A program made the position numbers and the translations under genes. Below the pieces are notes generated by a model. The model searched no databases. It was not told where the DNA came from and saw nothing but the letters and a program-made list of their open reading frames with translations. DNA of 64,000 nucleotides from Moellerella sp963519845 (GTDB taxonomy: Bacteria > Pseudomonadota > Gammaproteobacteria > Enterobacterales > Enterobacteriaceae): contig CAUQNX010000017.1 of assembly GCA_963519845.1 (NCBI GenBank), positions 1 to 64,000 of the forward strand. Reading direction: 5' to 3'. Below, piece after piece: positions 8,705 through 18,579 of this stretch; positions within the stretch are counted from its first letter, which is position 1, and each line of letters begins with the position of its first letter.

Positions 8705-9643
8705 TTATTTTTGATCTTGTTTAACCTGTTTCATATTTCTGACCCAAGGTTTTTTCGCTTGTACATCAGCGGGTAAAGTCGCGATAGCACTTTTCGCATC
8801 ATTTACCGAACGATAATTACCATGAATAAGAACATACCAAGTTTGACCATTTCGCACAGTTTTATACACTTGATAACCAGAGAGATTATTCTGTTTAGCA
8901 AAGGTTTCTAGTGTATCTGGACGGCTAGCACTGCTCAGTTGTAATGTATAATTACTGGCAGGTGCCGCTGCTACATTGCCACTTTGTGCGCTGTTCGCTT
9001 TTACTGCCGGCTTAGTCACAGGCACTGCTTTAGGTTTGCTATCGACTTTAACTGGTTTAGGCTCAACTTTGATCGGCTTTACCACAGGTGTCGTTTTTGG
9101 CTGCTCGACCGATGGTGTGACTACCGGGGTAACAGGTTGATTCACTTGTGGAGGCAGCGTTTGCGTCTGTTGTGGGCTGATTGGTGGCAAACCCTGACCT
9201 TGATTTAAGGCATCGACAACATCACCGGGAATTTCAACACGCTCACCACTATTCTGACTACCGCTCGGCAGTTGATTTTGTACTGGTGTGCCATTGATCG
9301 GTGGCATACTAATTTCTTGGCTTTGTCCTTGGCTAGTCCCCGAGGAGAGCGAAGATGAGTTCGATAAATCAATGTTACGCTCAGGCGTTTCTGGTGTTTG
9401 CTGTTTTTCATAGTCAGTGGGTGCTTTTAAGGCAGAACTGATCGCGATAATAAGCAGCAGCAGTACTAAGACACCAATACCAATCATGATATGTTGTCTA
9501 GAAATAGCGATCCGCGGGAGTGACATTTTAGATTTAGGTGCTTTTGTCGCTGGCTGGCGTGGACGTCCCGTCGGCCGATCCGAAGTATCAGGTCGCAAGT
9601 CACTTTGCCCTTGAGACTGATTATCTGGTTTTAATTCGTCCAT
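8705..9643 (-). CDS. damX: Cell division protein DamX (SPOR domain)
   Basis: A 312-residue bitopic inner-membrane protein. Residues 1-50 are polar and cytoplasmic, about 52-70 form one transmembrane helix, and then follows a long Pro/Gln/Lys-rich linker with repeated PV-K-P units. The C-terminal SPOR domain (about 232-308, YTLQLSSASRPDTLETFAKQ) binds denuded septal peptidoglycan. It is much shorter than E. coli DamX (428), mostly in the cytoplasmic part. Its place between aroB and dam supports the name. Confidence 0.92.
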   Translation of the reverse strand: MDELKPDNQSQGQSDLRPDTSDRPTGRPRQPATKAPKSKMSLPRIAISRQHIMIGIGVLVLLLLIIAISSALKAPTDYEKQQTPETPERNIDLSNSSSLSSGTSQGQSQEISMPPINGTPVQNQLPSGSQNSGERVEIPGDVVDALNQGQGLPPISPQQTQTLPPQVNQPVTPVVTPSVEQPKTTPVVKPIKVEPKPVKVDSKPKAVPVTKPAVKANSAQSGNVAAAPASNYTLQLSSASRPDTLETFAKQNNLSGYQVYKTVRNGQTWYVLIHGNYRSVNDAKSAIATLPADVQAKKPWVRNMKQVKQDQK

Positions 9644-9886
9644 TACGCGCCCCCATTTTTTTTACCTATGTCAATGTCATGCTGGAATAATGAAATATGA
9701 TATTTTATTCATATTATTTTGCCACATAAACTACAATGAATCACCTTGGATAGGTATTCTCTTTGTAACATGTGTGAGGTCTAATTTAACGGCTTTAGTC
9801 AATATTCGCCAGAAACATTTAAAAGCATTGCTATTTATCTCAATAAATCTTATTAAATAGTCGCTAATGTAGACGAATAAATTAAA

Positions 9887-10975
9887 TTAAGGCAGGCACA
9901 TACCAATAGCTTCTAGCGTCATCTCAGGGCTAATGTCGGCACGTAGTTCAGAATCACCGATTTTTGTCGGCAAAATAAGATGTAATTTTCCACCTATGAC
10001 TTTTTTATCTCTCATCATATGGGGAAGATAATCTTCTGGTTTCATCTCGGCTGGGCCACAGATAGGAAGCTCGGCCTTTTGGAGTAGTGCGATAATACGT
10101 TGAGTATCTTCAGCTTTGAATTTACCCGCTAGTTCAGCAGTTCTTGCCGCCATAACCATACCTGCTGAGACGGCTTCACCATGTAGCCAAACGCCATAGC
10201 CCATTTCGGCTTCTATTGCGTGACCAAAGGTATGTCCTAGATTAAGTTGAGCTCTTAATCCACTCATCTCTTTTTCATCAGCTGCGACAACTTGCGCTTT
10301 TAATTCACAACAACGGCGAATGCAGTAGCCCATCGCTTTGTTGTCTAGTGTCATCAATTCGTCGATATTCTCTTCTAGCCAACAGAAAAAAGAGTAATCC
10401 AGAATAATGCCATATTTAATAACTTCGGCAAGGCCAGAAGATAACTCGCGTTTAGGGAGTGTTTTTAGGCAATCAAGATCGATAATAACGGATGTGGGCT
10501 GATAAAATGCCCCGATCATATTTTTACCTAAAGGGTGGTTTACAGCGGTTTTACCACCAACAGATGAATCTACTTGCGACAGTAAGGTTGTTGGTACTTG
10601 GATAAAACGGACACCACGTTGATAGCTTGCGGCTGCAAACCCCGTTAGATCACCGATCACACCACCCCCTAATGCAATGAGGGTGGTATCACGTCCATGA
10701 TGTTTTTCGAGCAACGCAGTAAAAACATCATTCATAATAAATAATGATTTGTACTGTTCTCCGTCAGGCAGAATGATAGCGTCAACCAGCAATCCTTGTG
10801 CTTCAAGCGTATTTTGTACGTTTTGAAGATACAAAGGTGCCAATGTTTCATTCGTGACAATCATAACTCGCTGACCTGCTTTTAATGGCAGGAATGCATC
10901 TGCGTGCTTAAATAAATTAGATGCAATAGTGATCGGATAACTACGTTCACCCAGAGTAACAGTTACTTTTTCCAT
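9887..10975 (-). CDS. aroB: 3-dehydroquinate synthase
   Basis: Shikimate-pathway enzyme of 362 residues that converts DAHP to 3-dehydroquinate using NAD and a divalent metal. Visible signatures are DGEQYKS, the glycine-rich ALGGGVIGDLTGFAA, DSSVGGKTAVNHP, and the zinc-binding LNLGHTFGHAIE block with its histidines. It lies 59 bp after aroK. A 243-bp gap separates it from damX, which is larger than expected for a tight operon. Confidence 0.97.
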   Translation of the reverse strand: MEKVTVTLGERSYPITIASNLFKHADAFLPLKAGQRVMIVTNETLAPLYLQNVQNTLEAQGLLVDAIILPDGEQYKSLFIMNDVFTALLEKHHGRDTTLIALGGGVIGDLTGFAAASYQRGVRFIQVPTTLLSQVDSSVGGKTAVNHPLGKNMIGAFYQPTSVIIDLDCLKTLPKRELSSGLAEVIKYGIILDYSFFCWLEENIDELMTLDNKAMGYCIRRCCELKAQVVAADEKEMSGLRAQLNLGHTFGHAIEAEMGYGVWLHGEAVSAGMVMAARTAELAGKFKAEDTQRIIALLQKAELPICGPAEMKPEDYLPHMMRDKKVIGGKLHLILPTKIGDSELRADISPEMTLEAIGMCLP

Positions 10976-11034
10976 GTCGCTTTTACCTTTGGTTCATTGT
11001 TGCTCAAACAACGTATCTCAAACAATGTGTCGGG

Positions 11035-11556
11035 TTAGTTTTTTTCCAACATATCGATGATTTGATTCGCAACTACTTTTGCGCTCTGTTCATCGGTGTC
11101 GATAGTGATATCAGCAACTTCTTCGTATAATGGATTACGTTCTTCGGCCAATTTTTCTAGAACTTCTCTAGCTGGCTCATCCACTTGCAGAAGAGGACGC
11201 TTTTTATCACGTTGTGTACGGGCTAATTGTTTTTCAATGGTGGTTTCTAAATAGACCACAACTCCGCGAGCAGACAGGCGATTACGCGTTTCTTTCGATT
11301 TAACAGAACCGCCACCCGTTGCTAGAACAATGCCCTGTTTTTCAGTGAGCTCGTTAATGACTTTTTCTTCACGATCGCGGAAGCCTTCTTCACCTTCCAA
11401 GTCAAATACCCAGCCTACGTCTGCACCAGTCCGCCGTTCTATTTCTTGATCGGAGTCGAAGAATTCCATATTGAGCTGTTGCGCCAGCTGGCGACCAATA
11501 GTGCTTTTGCCAGCACCCATAGGCCCAACCAGAAAGATATTGCGTTTCTCTGCCAT
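11035..11556 (-). CDS. aroK: Shikimate kinase I
   Basis: P-loop kinase of 173 residues that phosphorylates shikimate with ATP. The Walker A is GPMGAGKST (residues 11-19), followed by shikimate-binding Asp/Arg in DSDQEIERRTG and GFRDREE, the GGG turn in LATGGGSV and the lid RTQRDKKRPLL. It is the first gene of the cluster leading to trpS, so its promoter should lie in the adjoining 510-bp gap. Confidence 0.97.
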   Translation of the reverse strand: MAEKRNIFLVGPMGAGKSTIGRQLAQQLNMEFFDSDQEIERRTGADVGWVFDLEGEEGFRDREEKVINELTEKQGIVLATGGGSVKSKETRNRLSARGVVVYLETTIEKQLARTQRDKKRPLLQVDEPAREVLEKLAEERNPLYEEVADITIDTDEQSAKVVANQIIDMLEKN

Positions 11557-12066
11557 GTTTTTGGTATTACTAAGATTATTCGTTAATGATAACTCGCGCC
11601 GCTCAAATGAAATAAGCGGTGGGACCTAAACTGAAACCTCATGAGTGGTAAAGTGAGCTCAGATGATAAAATTATCTCAATACATCAGTGAGGATTGCAA
11701 CAACATAAATATGTCAGTTTAACAATAAAGCGGCAAACCTGAGTTAATAGGTGTGTTTTTCTCACTAAAATGAATGATAAATGCCATTTAAATCAAATGC
11801 TTTTACCGTTCAAGACCATGAGTAAAAATATATTATGCCAATTTATTTTCAAAGCGACTATTTTTACCGTTATTCACTGAATAGCGGATTGTTTACTTTT
11901 TCAGCTGACGTTAGTCAAAACACTCAATGGGTAACCTTGTATGATAAATCTGCCTCAGCGTCAAATTTATCCGATAGAGTTTACGAAAGAAAAAAAAAGC
12001 AATAGTAGATATTAAGAGTGTTTTACTGGTTAATAGTATGAAATATAAAGGTTAAATTGGAATTGG
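11557..12066. other. 510-bp intergenic region between hofQ and aroK
   Basis: No gene of normal length is visible. The region should hold the aroK promoter (reading to the left) and the end of the hof operon, but no clear terminator hairpin is seen. A 56-codon plus-strand frame at 11835-12005 (starting MPIYFQSDYFYRYSLNSG) has no ribosome site and matches nothing I know, so it is not called. AT-rich stretches predominate. Confidence 0.5.
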
Positions 12067-13101
12067 TTAAATATCAACCAAACGTGGCGTAATAAAAATG
12101 ACCAGTTCTCTTCGGCTTGCATGTTTATCGGAATGAGTGAATAACCTACCAACTAAAGGGATATCGGATAAAAAAGGGATCGAACTTTCTCTATCCTCTT
12201 GCTTTTGTTGGAAAATCCCACCTAAAATTAATGTTTGTCCATGATTAACTGTTACCGACGTATTAATTTCCTGTTTATTAATAGCGAGAAATTTATTATC
12301 GCCTAAAGAAATAGCTGTTCCTGGCGAATTGTGACTAATTTTTAATGACAACATGATTTGCCCTGCGGATTGAATTGTTGGAATAACCTCCATTCCTAAT
12401 ACTGCATCTTTAAATTGAACATCATGTTTATTTTTATCATCCTGAGTAACGTAAGGTATTTCAGTTCCTTGTTTAATACTGGCTGATTTTTCATGTGACG
12501 CCATTAGTCTTGGGCTGGCAATAATGGAGAGTAAATTTTTCTGTTCAAGTGCATTAAGTTTGACCGAAAGTAAACTCTGTTTAATCTGAATTAGATTAAA
12601 AACAAACTTACCAGCGCTACCCTCATAGCGTAAATGTTTACTGGCTGGACTTCCGGCCACAGCTTTTGAGCTTAGCCCCCAATCTAACCCTAATTCCTGC
12701 AAGGCTTCTTGGCTACTGCTGATAATATGTGCGGTAATTTGTACCTGTTGTTTTGGAATATCAGATTCTTTTATCCACGCAAGAATAATCGGCATGTTTT
12801 CTGTTTTTTCTTTGATAATCAGACTGTTAATTTGCGGAGCTATCGTTATTTTTGCCTGTTCAGACAGTAGCGAAGGGCGATGATAATTAAGCTGATCTGC
12901 AATTGTTGCCGCATCAACAGAATGAAGTTTAATTAGTTGATGGTTTAGACTCGTTGGCGTGATATTTTCTATTTCAGTAACGGTTTCATTTAGTGCGATA
13001 GGCTGAAATTGAGGCGGCTGAAAGGGATCTTTTATTGTCTCGGAATAACCCCATTTAGAGATAAATAAAAATCCTATAAATACATGAATAATTAATTTCA
13101 T
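12067..13101 (-). CDS. hofQ: Secretin-family protein HofQ
   Basis: A 344-residue outer-membrane secretin-type protein, related to PilQ/ComE and needed in relatives for DNA uptake. An N-terminal signal peptide (MKLIIHVFIGFLFISKWGYS) is followed by an N1/secretin-like domain with LHSVDAATIADQL. The C-terminal secretin core ends in the typical VGRLFTHSD...RRELVIFITPRLVDI. It is shorter than E. coli HofQ (412), with less N-terminal sequence. Its ATG overlaps the preceding gene by 4 bp (ATGA). It is the last gene of the hof operon, and hofP is missing just before it. Confidence 0.88.
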   Translation of the reverse strand: MKLIIHVFIGFLFISKWGYSETIKDPFQPPQFQPIALNETVTEIENITPTSLNHQLIKLHSVDAATIADQLNYHRPSLLSEQAKITIAPQINSLIIKEKTENMPIILAWIKESDIPKQQVQITAHIISSSQEALQELGLDWGLSSKAVAGSPASKHLRYEGSAGKFVFNLIQIKQSLLSVKLNALEQKNLLSIIASPRLMASHEKSASIKQGTEIPYVTQDDKNKHDVQFKDAVLGMEVIPTIQSAGQIMLSLKISHNSPGTAISLGDNKFLAINKQEINTSVTVNHGQTLILGGIFQQKQEDRESSIPFLSDIPLVGRLFTHSDKHASRRELVIFITPRLVDI

Positions 13102-13631
13102 TGATTATTTTCATCCTTGAAAACAGTAAATGTCAGTAAACCCAATAAGGTCTTATTTGTTGGTATTATATGTAACTCGTCTAACGTCATAATCGGAATC
13201 GCCTGCAGAGCAAGTTCAAGAAATGAGATAATTTCAAAATAATTGCCTGTGATTTCGATTTTGTACTGATTTTCAACTTGAGCGACTAAATACCAATTTT
13301 TTATCACAACGCCTGATTGCTCTAAAGGAGCTCTAAGTTGGGTAATAAATGTAATGGAATTAGACGAATTATTAGGTGTGGAATCTGTGATCTTTATCTT
13401 TTTTTCATTCAATTGCTCTAAGGTAGCAAGTTGTTCTATTTGAGCTGTATGTTGATGAATAGCTTTATATACTTGTTGAGTTTTTTGTTGCAACTGAAGA
13501 GTATGAGTACTATTTTCTTGCCAAAAAAACAGGTAGTAGCAAATTAAGATCACCAATAAAAATAAGCCAATAAGCAAAGTTGATTGCCATAGTGGCCGAT
13601 ACCACCAAGAGGCGTCATTGAATATCTTCAT
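13098..13631 (-). CDS. hofO: HofO/PilO-like pilus assembly protein
   Basis: A 177-residue protein in the hofO position. One transmembrane helix (about residues 14-34, LWQSTLLIGLFLLVILICYYLFFW) is followed by a Gln-rich coiled coil (about 40-75) and a PilO-like alpha/beta domain. In the PilMNO system such proteins form the inner-membrane platform with PilN. It overlaps hofN by 17 bp and hofQ by 4 bp. Sequence conservation in this family is low, so the assignment rests mainly on layout and topology. Confidence 0.7.
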   Translation of the reverse strand: MKIFNDASWWYRPLWQSTLLIGLFLLVILICYYLFFWQENSTHTLQLQQKTQQVYKAIHQHTAQIEQLATLEQLNEKKIKITDSTPNNSSNSITFITQLRAPLEQSGVVIKNWYLVAQVENQYKIEITGNYFEIISFLELALQAIPIMTLDELHIIPTNKTLLGLLTFTVFKDENNQ

Positions 13632-14166
13632 TTTTAGCCTCTCGCCATGTCGCTTTAAATTGCAGTTGATTGATGGCTGAAGAGGTATGACTTAATCGGC
13701 CAAGCTGAATATCTTTCAATGCATCAATTTGTTGAAGCTGACTAATCAATAAGATGATCTCATTGAAAGAACGGCTATTTGCATTGAATTCAATATAATC
13801 ATTTTGATGTGATAATTTGTCTAACCAACTATTTGTGGGTAGTAGTTGGGGTAATTGTTTAAATAGGTTGAGTAATTGACGATTTTGTTCAATCTGATTC
13901 TGTTTTTCTTGATAACGCGCTAATAATTTTGCGTAATCAGCATGATGTTTGTTTAGCGTCTCAAGATGATTAAGTTGTTGTTGATGCTTGATTTCCAGTA
14001 GTGACAGCTGGCGCTGATAGTGGTTGATTGATGCATATTGCTGTTGCGTGAACAACTGAAGCACAATGAGCAAACTAGAGCCTAATAGGCTGAATAGTAA
14101 CAGAATTTTCTTGCGTCTAAACTGGGCTCTCTGTTGTCGCCAAGGTAAAAAATTAATTTGCAGCAT
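13615..14166 (-). CDS. hofN: HofN/PilN-like pilus assembly protein
   Basis: A 183-residue single-pass membrane protein beginning MLQINFLPWR, the classical PilN opening (INLLPWR in PilN, which binds PilM). One helix lies at about residues 21-40, followed by a long coiled coil and an alpha/beta domain. Start and stop overlap its neighbours (1 bp with hofM, 17 bp with hofO), so the four genes are one translational unit. Confidence 0.82.
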   Translation of the reverse strand: MLQINFLPWRQQRAQFRRKKILLLFSLLGSSLLIVLQLFTQQQYASINHYQRQLSLLEIKHQQQLNHLETLNKHHADYAKLLARYQEKQNQIEQNRQLLNLFKQLPQLLPTNSWLDKLSHQNDYIEFNANSRSFNEIILLISQLQQIDALKDIQLGRLSHTSSAINQLQFKATWREAKNEDIQ

Positions 14167-14993
14167 TAGTTTTCATCCTGTCGAAAAATAAGTCCAGCAG
14201 CAATAACAAAGTCGCCAAGTTGATGAGGCAATTTAAGAGTATGTCGATAAAAAGATTGTAAAATATGCCAGTGATGGGTGGCTAAAGGCTCTTTTCTATT
14301 GCCGATATAATAAATGGGTAATAGGCTAGCGGCTGGATCTGGTGATAAAAGTGTAAGAACTTCGCTGAAAGTGATAGCTTCTGCGCCTGTGAGCTGATTA
14401 TAACAGGCTGGTTGACTGACTGGACCAACCCAAAGCCATTCTCCAGAGCGGTAATGTAATATCCAGCTCTCATCGGGAAGACCGGCTTGTCTAGCGGCAT
14501 AGCGTAGAGCACAGGGTGATACGTCAATCGCAGTCAATAGAAAACCGCTTTTTTTAAGCAGATCTGACCAAAATAGGATATCTGATTTACGTGCTCCACT
14601 CAGATAAACGTTTTGATCTATAATACGATAGTCAAAAATAAGTTCATCTGCGTTAATGGGAAACTGTTTCTTAGCTCTGGATTGAACATACCAGTTTATT
14701 TCGGGCTCTTTTACCGAGAGATGTTCTGATAATAGAAATTGATGTTTAATGGTTCTCAGTACCGGAAGTGCGAGCTGTACCTCACAAGATTTTGGTAGAT
14801 TCTGACGCCACTTTGTCAGAATTCGCTCTAATATTATGGGTTCGGAACTGTTAAGCGCCTCTGATGTATTTACTGGAATCTGTTGTTGCCAACATTCACA
14901 TAAACACCATCGATTTCGCTGTTTTTTAGCAGCAACAAGCTGAATTTTATTTAAATAGAGATCAATGCCAATACGCCATTTTTGTGAATACAT
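14166..14993 (-). CDS. hofM: HofM/PilM-like actin-fold pilus assembly protein
   Basis: A 275-residue cytoplasmic protein of the PilM/HofM actin-ATPase-like family. RIGIDLYLNKIQLVAAKK at the N-terminus is the first phosphate-binding strand-turn. The middle part has the SAIDVSP-like segment LTAIDVSPCALRYA. It is the first gene of the hofMNOQ operon and is divergent from mrcA with 116 bp between them, the same arrangement as in E. coli. In E. coli these genes support growth on DNA as a nutrient. Confidence 0.82.
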   Translation of the reverse strand: MYSQKWRIGIDLYLNKIQLVAAKKQRNRWCLCECWQQQIPVNTSEALNSSEPIILERILTKWRQNLPKSCEVQLALPVLRTIKHQFLLSEHLSVKEPEINWYVQSRAKKQFPINADELIFDYRIIDQNVYLSGARKSDILFWSDLLKKSGFLLTAIDVSPCALRYAARQAGLPDESWILHYRSGEWLWVGPVSQPACYNQLTGAEAITFSEVLTLLSPDPAASLLPIYYIGNRKEPLATHHWHILQSFYRHTLKLPHQLGDFVIAAGLIFRQDEN

Positions 14994-15109
14994 AGATAAT
15001 TTCCATATTATCGATTAATAAATTGCGGTTTTTATTGCGTTGTATAGGCTTTATACTATGTGTTGGATTTTTTAAACCGTTCTATTTTGCTGAGCATGGG
15101 AATTAATAG

Positions 15110-17656
15110 GTGAAGTTCGTAAAGTATTTTTTAATTTTTGTCGTGTTTTGCATTGTCGTGGGAACCGCTTCCGTATTTGGTATGTATAAATATGTAGAAG
15201 CTGAGCTACCTGACGTTGCAACCATGAAAGACATCCGTTTGCAGATACCTATGCAGGTATTTAGCGCGGAAGATGAACTGATCGCGCAATATGGCGAAAA
15301 ACGCCGTATTCCTTTGCCGTTAGCTGAGATCCCACCCTTGATGATCAAGGCTTTTATCGCGACGGAAGATAGTCGGTTTTATGAACATCATGGTGTTGAT
15401 CCCATTGGTATTTTCCGTGCTGTGTCTGTTATGGCGACATCAGGAAGAGCGTCGCAAGGTGCGAGTACTATCACTCAGCAATTAGCGAGAAATTTCTATT
15501 TAACGCCTGAAAAAACCTTGATGCGAAAGGCGAAAGAAGCATTTTTAGCCATTCGAATTGAGCAGCTGTTTTCCAAAGATGAGATCATGGAGCTGTACCT
15601 CAATAAAATTTATCTTGGTAATCGTGCCTATGGTGTGGGTGCGGCCTCTTACGTCTATTTTGGTAAGCCAGCCAGTGAATTAACGCTCAGTGAAATGGCG
15701 ATGATTGCCGGTTTACCTAAAGCGCCTTCCACATTCAACCCACTCTACTCTTACGATCGTGCTGTGGGTCGTCGTAATGTTGTATTGATGCGTATGCTTG
15801 AAGAGGGTTACATCACACAAGAGCAGTATAATACGGCGAAGAGTGAGAAGATTGTCGCTTCATATCATGTGCCTAAGATTGCTTTTTCCGCACCTTATCT
15901 CGCAGAAATGGCGCGTCAGGCATTGTTCGATAAATTTGGTGAAGATGCCTATACCGATGGTTATAAAGTCTATACCACGGTGCTCCGTAAGGATCAGCAG
16001 GCGGCAACAGATTCTATTCGTAATAACTTGATTGATTACGATGTTCGACATGGCTATCGCGGTCCAACGGCTGTGTTATGGTCAGGTCAAGAACCTGCGT
16101 GGGATCAAGATAAGATTATTGCTGAGCTGAAAAAATCGCCTGTGTATGGACCGTTAATGCCAGCGGTTGTGACCTCTTCTAATGCCAGTGAAGCGCAAGT
16201 GATGTTAGCAGATGGCTCTCAGCAGACCATCCCTTTGGCTGGGGTGCGTTGGGCGCGCAAATTTATCTCAGATACCCAACAGGGCGCTACGCCGAGTGCC
16301 GTGAATATGGTCGCCAAAGCCGGTGAGCAAATTTGGGTTCGCCAAGTGGGGAATATTTGGTGGTTGGCACAGGTTCCCGATGTGAATGGGGCTCTTGTCG
16401 CACTCAACCCGAATAGTGGGGCTATTATTGCGCTAGTCGGTGGCTTCGATTTTAATATGAGTGAATTCAACCGTGTGACTCAGTCTCTGCGTCAGGTTGG
16501 TTCAAATATAAAACCTTTCTTGTATACCGCTGCGATGGATAAAGGCCTCACATTGGCAACTATGCTGAATGATGTGCCTATTAGTCGTTGGGATGCAGGG
16601 GCTGGTGCAGATTGGAAACCGAAAAATTCACCTCCTCGTTATGATGGACCAATTCGTTTACGTCAAGGATTGGGGCAATCAAAGAACGTGGTTATGGTGA
16701 GGGCAATGCGCGCAATGGGCGTTGATTATGCTGCAGAATATTTAACACGTTTTGGCTTCCCAGCGAAAAATATCGACCGTACCGAAGCTCTAGCATTAGG
16801 ATCGCCTTCCTTTACACCCATGCAAATGGTAAGAGGCTATGCGGTTATGTCTAATGGTGGCTATTTAGTCGACCCCTATTTTATTAATCGTATTGAAAAC
16901 CAATCGGGTGATTTGATTTTCGAAGCGAATCCGAAAATTGCTTGCCCTGAATGTACTGATATTCCAGTAATTTATGGCCAGACGGAGAGAACTATTGCGC
17001 TTAATGAGCTTGATGGTGAATCTGTTGAAGCTGTCGCTCAATCGGCACAAGAAACGACGGTCAGTGAACCTCAAGCAGATTTGAATGTGGTGCCACTTGA
17101 TGAGAGTGAGAGCAAGGATAAGTATGCACCTCATGTGATTGATACCCCACTGGCATTTTTGATCCGCGACGCCATGATGACTAACGTTTATGGTGAGCCA
17201 GGCTGGTCAGGAACAGGCTGGAGAGCGGGGCGTGACTTAGGTAATCGTCGTGATATCGGCGGAAAAACCGGTACTACCAATAGCTCTAAAGATGCTTGGT
17301 TCTCAGGCTATGGTCCAGATGTTGTTGCCGCAGCATGGATCGGTTTTGATGATAATAAACGTTCACTAGGTCGTACAGCGGCGAGTGGTGGTGAAGCTGG
17401 TGCTAAAAGTGCCCAGCCAATTTGGGATGACTTTATGAAAGTGATCTTAGATGGCGTACCACAAAAAATGATGACACCTCCGAAGGGGATTATCTCTGTC
17501 ACCATAGATAAGCGCACGGGGAAATTAGCCACAGGAAGTTCATCAAATACACGTAGTGAATATTTTATTGATGGTACTCAGCCGAAGGAGTACTCAGTCG
17601 TTGAAGCCGGAACGACGATCATCGAAGATAATGGTGAAAGCCAAGAGTTATTCTGA
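15110..17656 (+). CDS. mrcA: Penicillin-binding protein 1A
   Basis: Bifunctional class A PBP (848 residues) that polymerises and cross-links peptidoglycan. It has an N-terminal membrane anchor (about residues 3-25), then a glycosyltransferase domain with EDSRFYEHHGVDP and GASTITQQLARNFY, then a regulatory OB-like insert. The transpeptidase domain carries SxxK in VGSNIKPF, SxN in GQSKNVV and KTGT in GGKTGTTNSS. Translation starts at GTG. The C-terminal tail ends EDNGESQELF. A strong terminator follows directly. Confidence 0.97.
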   Translation: MKFVKYFLIFVVFCIVVGTASVFGMYKYVEAELPDVATMKDIRLQIPMQVFSAEDELIAQYGEKRRIPLPLAEIPPLMIKAFIATEDSRFYEHHGVDPIGIFRAVSVMATSGRASQGASTITQQLARNFYLTPEKTLMRKAKEAFLAIRIEQLFSKDEIMELYLNKIYLGNRAYGVGAASYVYFGKPASELTLSEMAMIAGLPKAPSTFNPLYSYDRAVGRRNVVLMRMLEEGYITQEQYNTAKSEKIVASYHVPKIAFSAPYLAEMARQALFDKFGEDAYTDGYKVYTTVLRKDQQAATDSIRNNLIDYDVRHGYRGPTAVLWSGQEPAWDQDKIIAELKKSPVYGPLMPAVVTSSNASEAQVMLADGSQQTIPLAGVRWARKFISDTQQGATPSAVNMVAKAGEQIWVRQVGNIWWLAQVPDVNGALVALNPNSGAIIALVGGFDFNMSEFNRVTQSLRQVGSNIKPFLYTAAMDKGLTLATMLNDVPISRWDAGAGADWKPKNSPPRYDGPIRLRQGLGQSKNVVMVRAMRAMGVDYAAEYLTRFGFPAKNIDRTEALALGSPSFTPMQMVRGYAVMSNGGYLVDPYFINRIENQSGDLIFEANPKIACPECTDIPVIYGQTERTIALNELDGESVEAVAQSAQETTVSEPQADLNVVPLDESESKDKYAPHVIDTPLAFLIRDAMMTNVYGEPGWSGTGWRAGRDLGNRRDIGGKTGTTNSSKDAWFSGYGPDVVAAAWIGFDDNKRSLGRTAASGGEAGAKSAQPIWDDFMKVILDGVPQKMMTPPKGIISVTIDKRTGKLATGSSSNTRSEYFIDGTQPKEYSVVEAGTTIIEDNGESQELF

Positions 17657-17672
17657 CGGATTTGATTGATAG

Positions 17673-17699
17673 AAACCGCCTTTAATCGGCGGTTTTTTT
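17673..17699 (+). terminator. Rho-independent terminator of mrcA
   Basis: ACCGCC and GGCGGT form a G+C-rich stem (extended by A/T pairs) around TTTAATC, followed by eight T residues. It lies 17 bp after the mrcA stop and faces the converging nudE gene. Confidence 0.88.
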
Positions 17700-17724
17700 T
17701 AATAAGTGGGTTGTATACCGATTA

Positions 17725-18273
17725 TTATTGATTGTTTAGATAGCGTTCAGCGTAAAATAGTGCACTGATATTACGGGCTTCATTAAAATCAGGGTGATCT
17801 AATAGCTCCATCATGCGGGCAATTGGCCAACGGGTTTGTATCAGTGGCTCGGGTTCATCCCCTTCTAACTTTTCATTATAGAGATCTTGTGCGATTAAGA
17901 TGTTCATTTTGCTAGAGAAGTAAGAGGGTGATATGGTCAATTTAGCCAGTTGCTCAATTCTATTTGCACCAAAGCCAATCTCTTCTTTCAACTCTCTTTG
18001 CGCCGCTTCTAACGGAGTTTCACCGGAATCAATTGCACCTTTAGGGAAGCCAAGTTCATAGTTTTCAATGCCAACAGCGTATTCGCTGATGAGGATTAGA
18101 TGATCATCTATGATGGGGATAATTAAAACGGCTTCACGTTTTGCTGGTCTCATGCGCTCATAAACACGTTTTTCACCATTACTGAACTCAAGATCGACCG
18201 ATTGAATACTGAACAGATTCGAATGGGCGATGTTCTGAATATTCAAAATTTTAGGCTTTTTTATTTCGGTCAT
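17725..18273 (-). CDS. nudE: ADP compounds hydrolase NudE
   Basis: Nudix hydrolase of 182 residues acting on ADP-ribose, NADH and Ap3A in the E. coli homologue. The Nudix box GAIDSGETPLEAAQRELKEE is complete, with the catalytic REL-EE core. The N-terminus MTEIKKPKILN aligns with E. coli NudE. The frame continues to an ATG 18 bp upstream, but the start at 18273 has AGGA 7 bases before it. It converges with mrcA and diverges from igaA across a 306-bp gap, as in E. coli. Confidence 0.95.
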   Translation of the reverse strand: MTEIKKPKILNIQNIAHSNLFSIQSVDLEFSNGEKRVYERMRPAKREAVLIIPIIDDHLILISEYAVGIENYELGFPKGAIDSGETPLEAAQRELKEEIGFGANRIEQLAKLTISPSYFSSKMNILIAQDLYNEKLEGDEPEPLIQTRWPIARMMELLDHPDFNEARNISALFYAERYLNNQ

Positions 18274-18579
18274 AATAATTCCTGAATCCATAGTAGAAAA
18301 AAGGAGACTTTCAGTGTCACATTGTATTAAAAAACTGGGCTACTTAATCCATGTTGTTCGATTATGATAGATAACAAAAAAAACTGATAGACTTTATTGT
18401 CAGTTGAAAATGCTGTTACAATTTTTCGTTCGCACATAAATGAAAGATGTAACACTAATAATTGTTATAACAGATAGCTAATAAATTCAATTAAATCCAC
18501 TGAAAATAGGAATTGCCTCATACATAAAGGGGCTAAAAGTTGTTATGCTGCCTGTCGGAAATTTTGTATCGGGGAAAAC
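18274..18579. other. Divergent intergenic region nudE/igaA
   Basis: About 306 bp between two divergent genes, so promoters for both are expected. It is AT-rich, and I can assign no convincing -35/-10 pair, operator or RNA structure. Confidence 0.4.

Noticed and set aside
11835..12005. 56-codon plus-strand frame beginning MPIYFQSDYFYRYS
   Set aside because: No ribosome site, no recognised similarity, in an AT-rich gap where such frames arise by chance.
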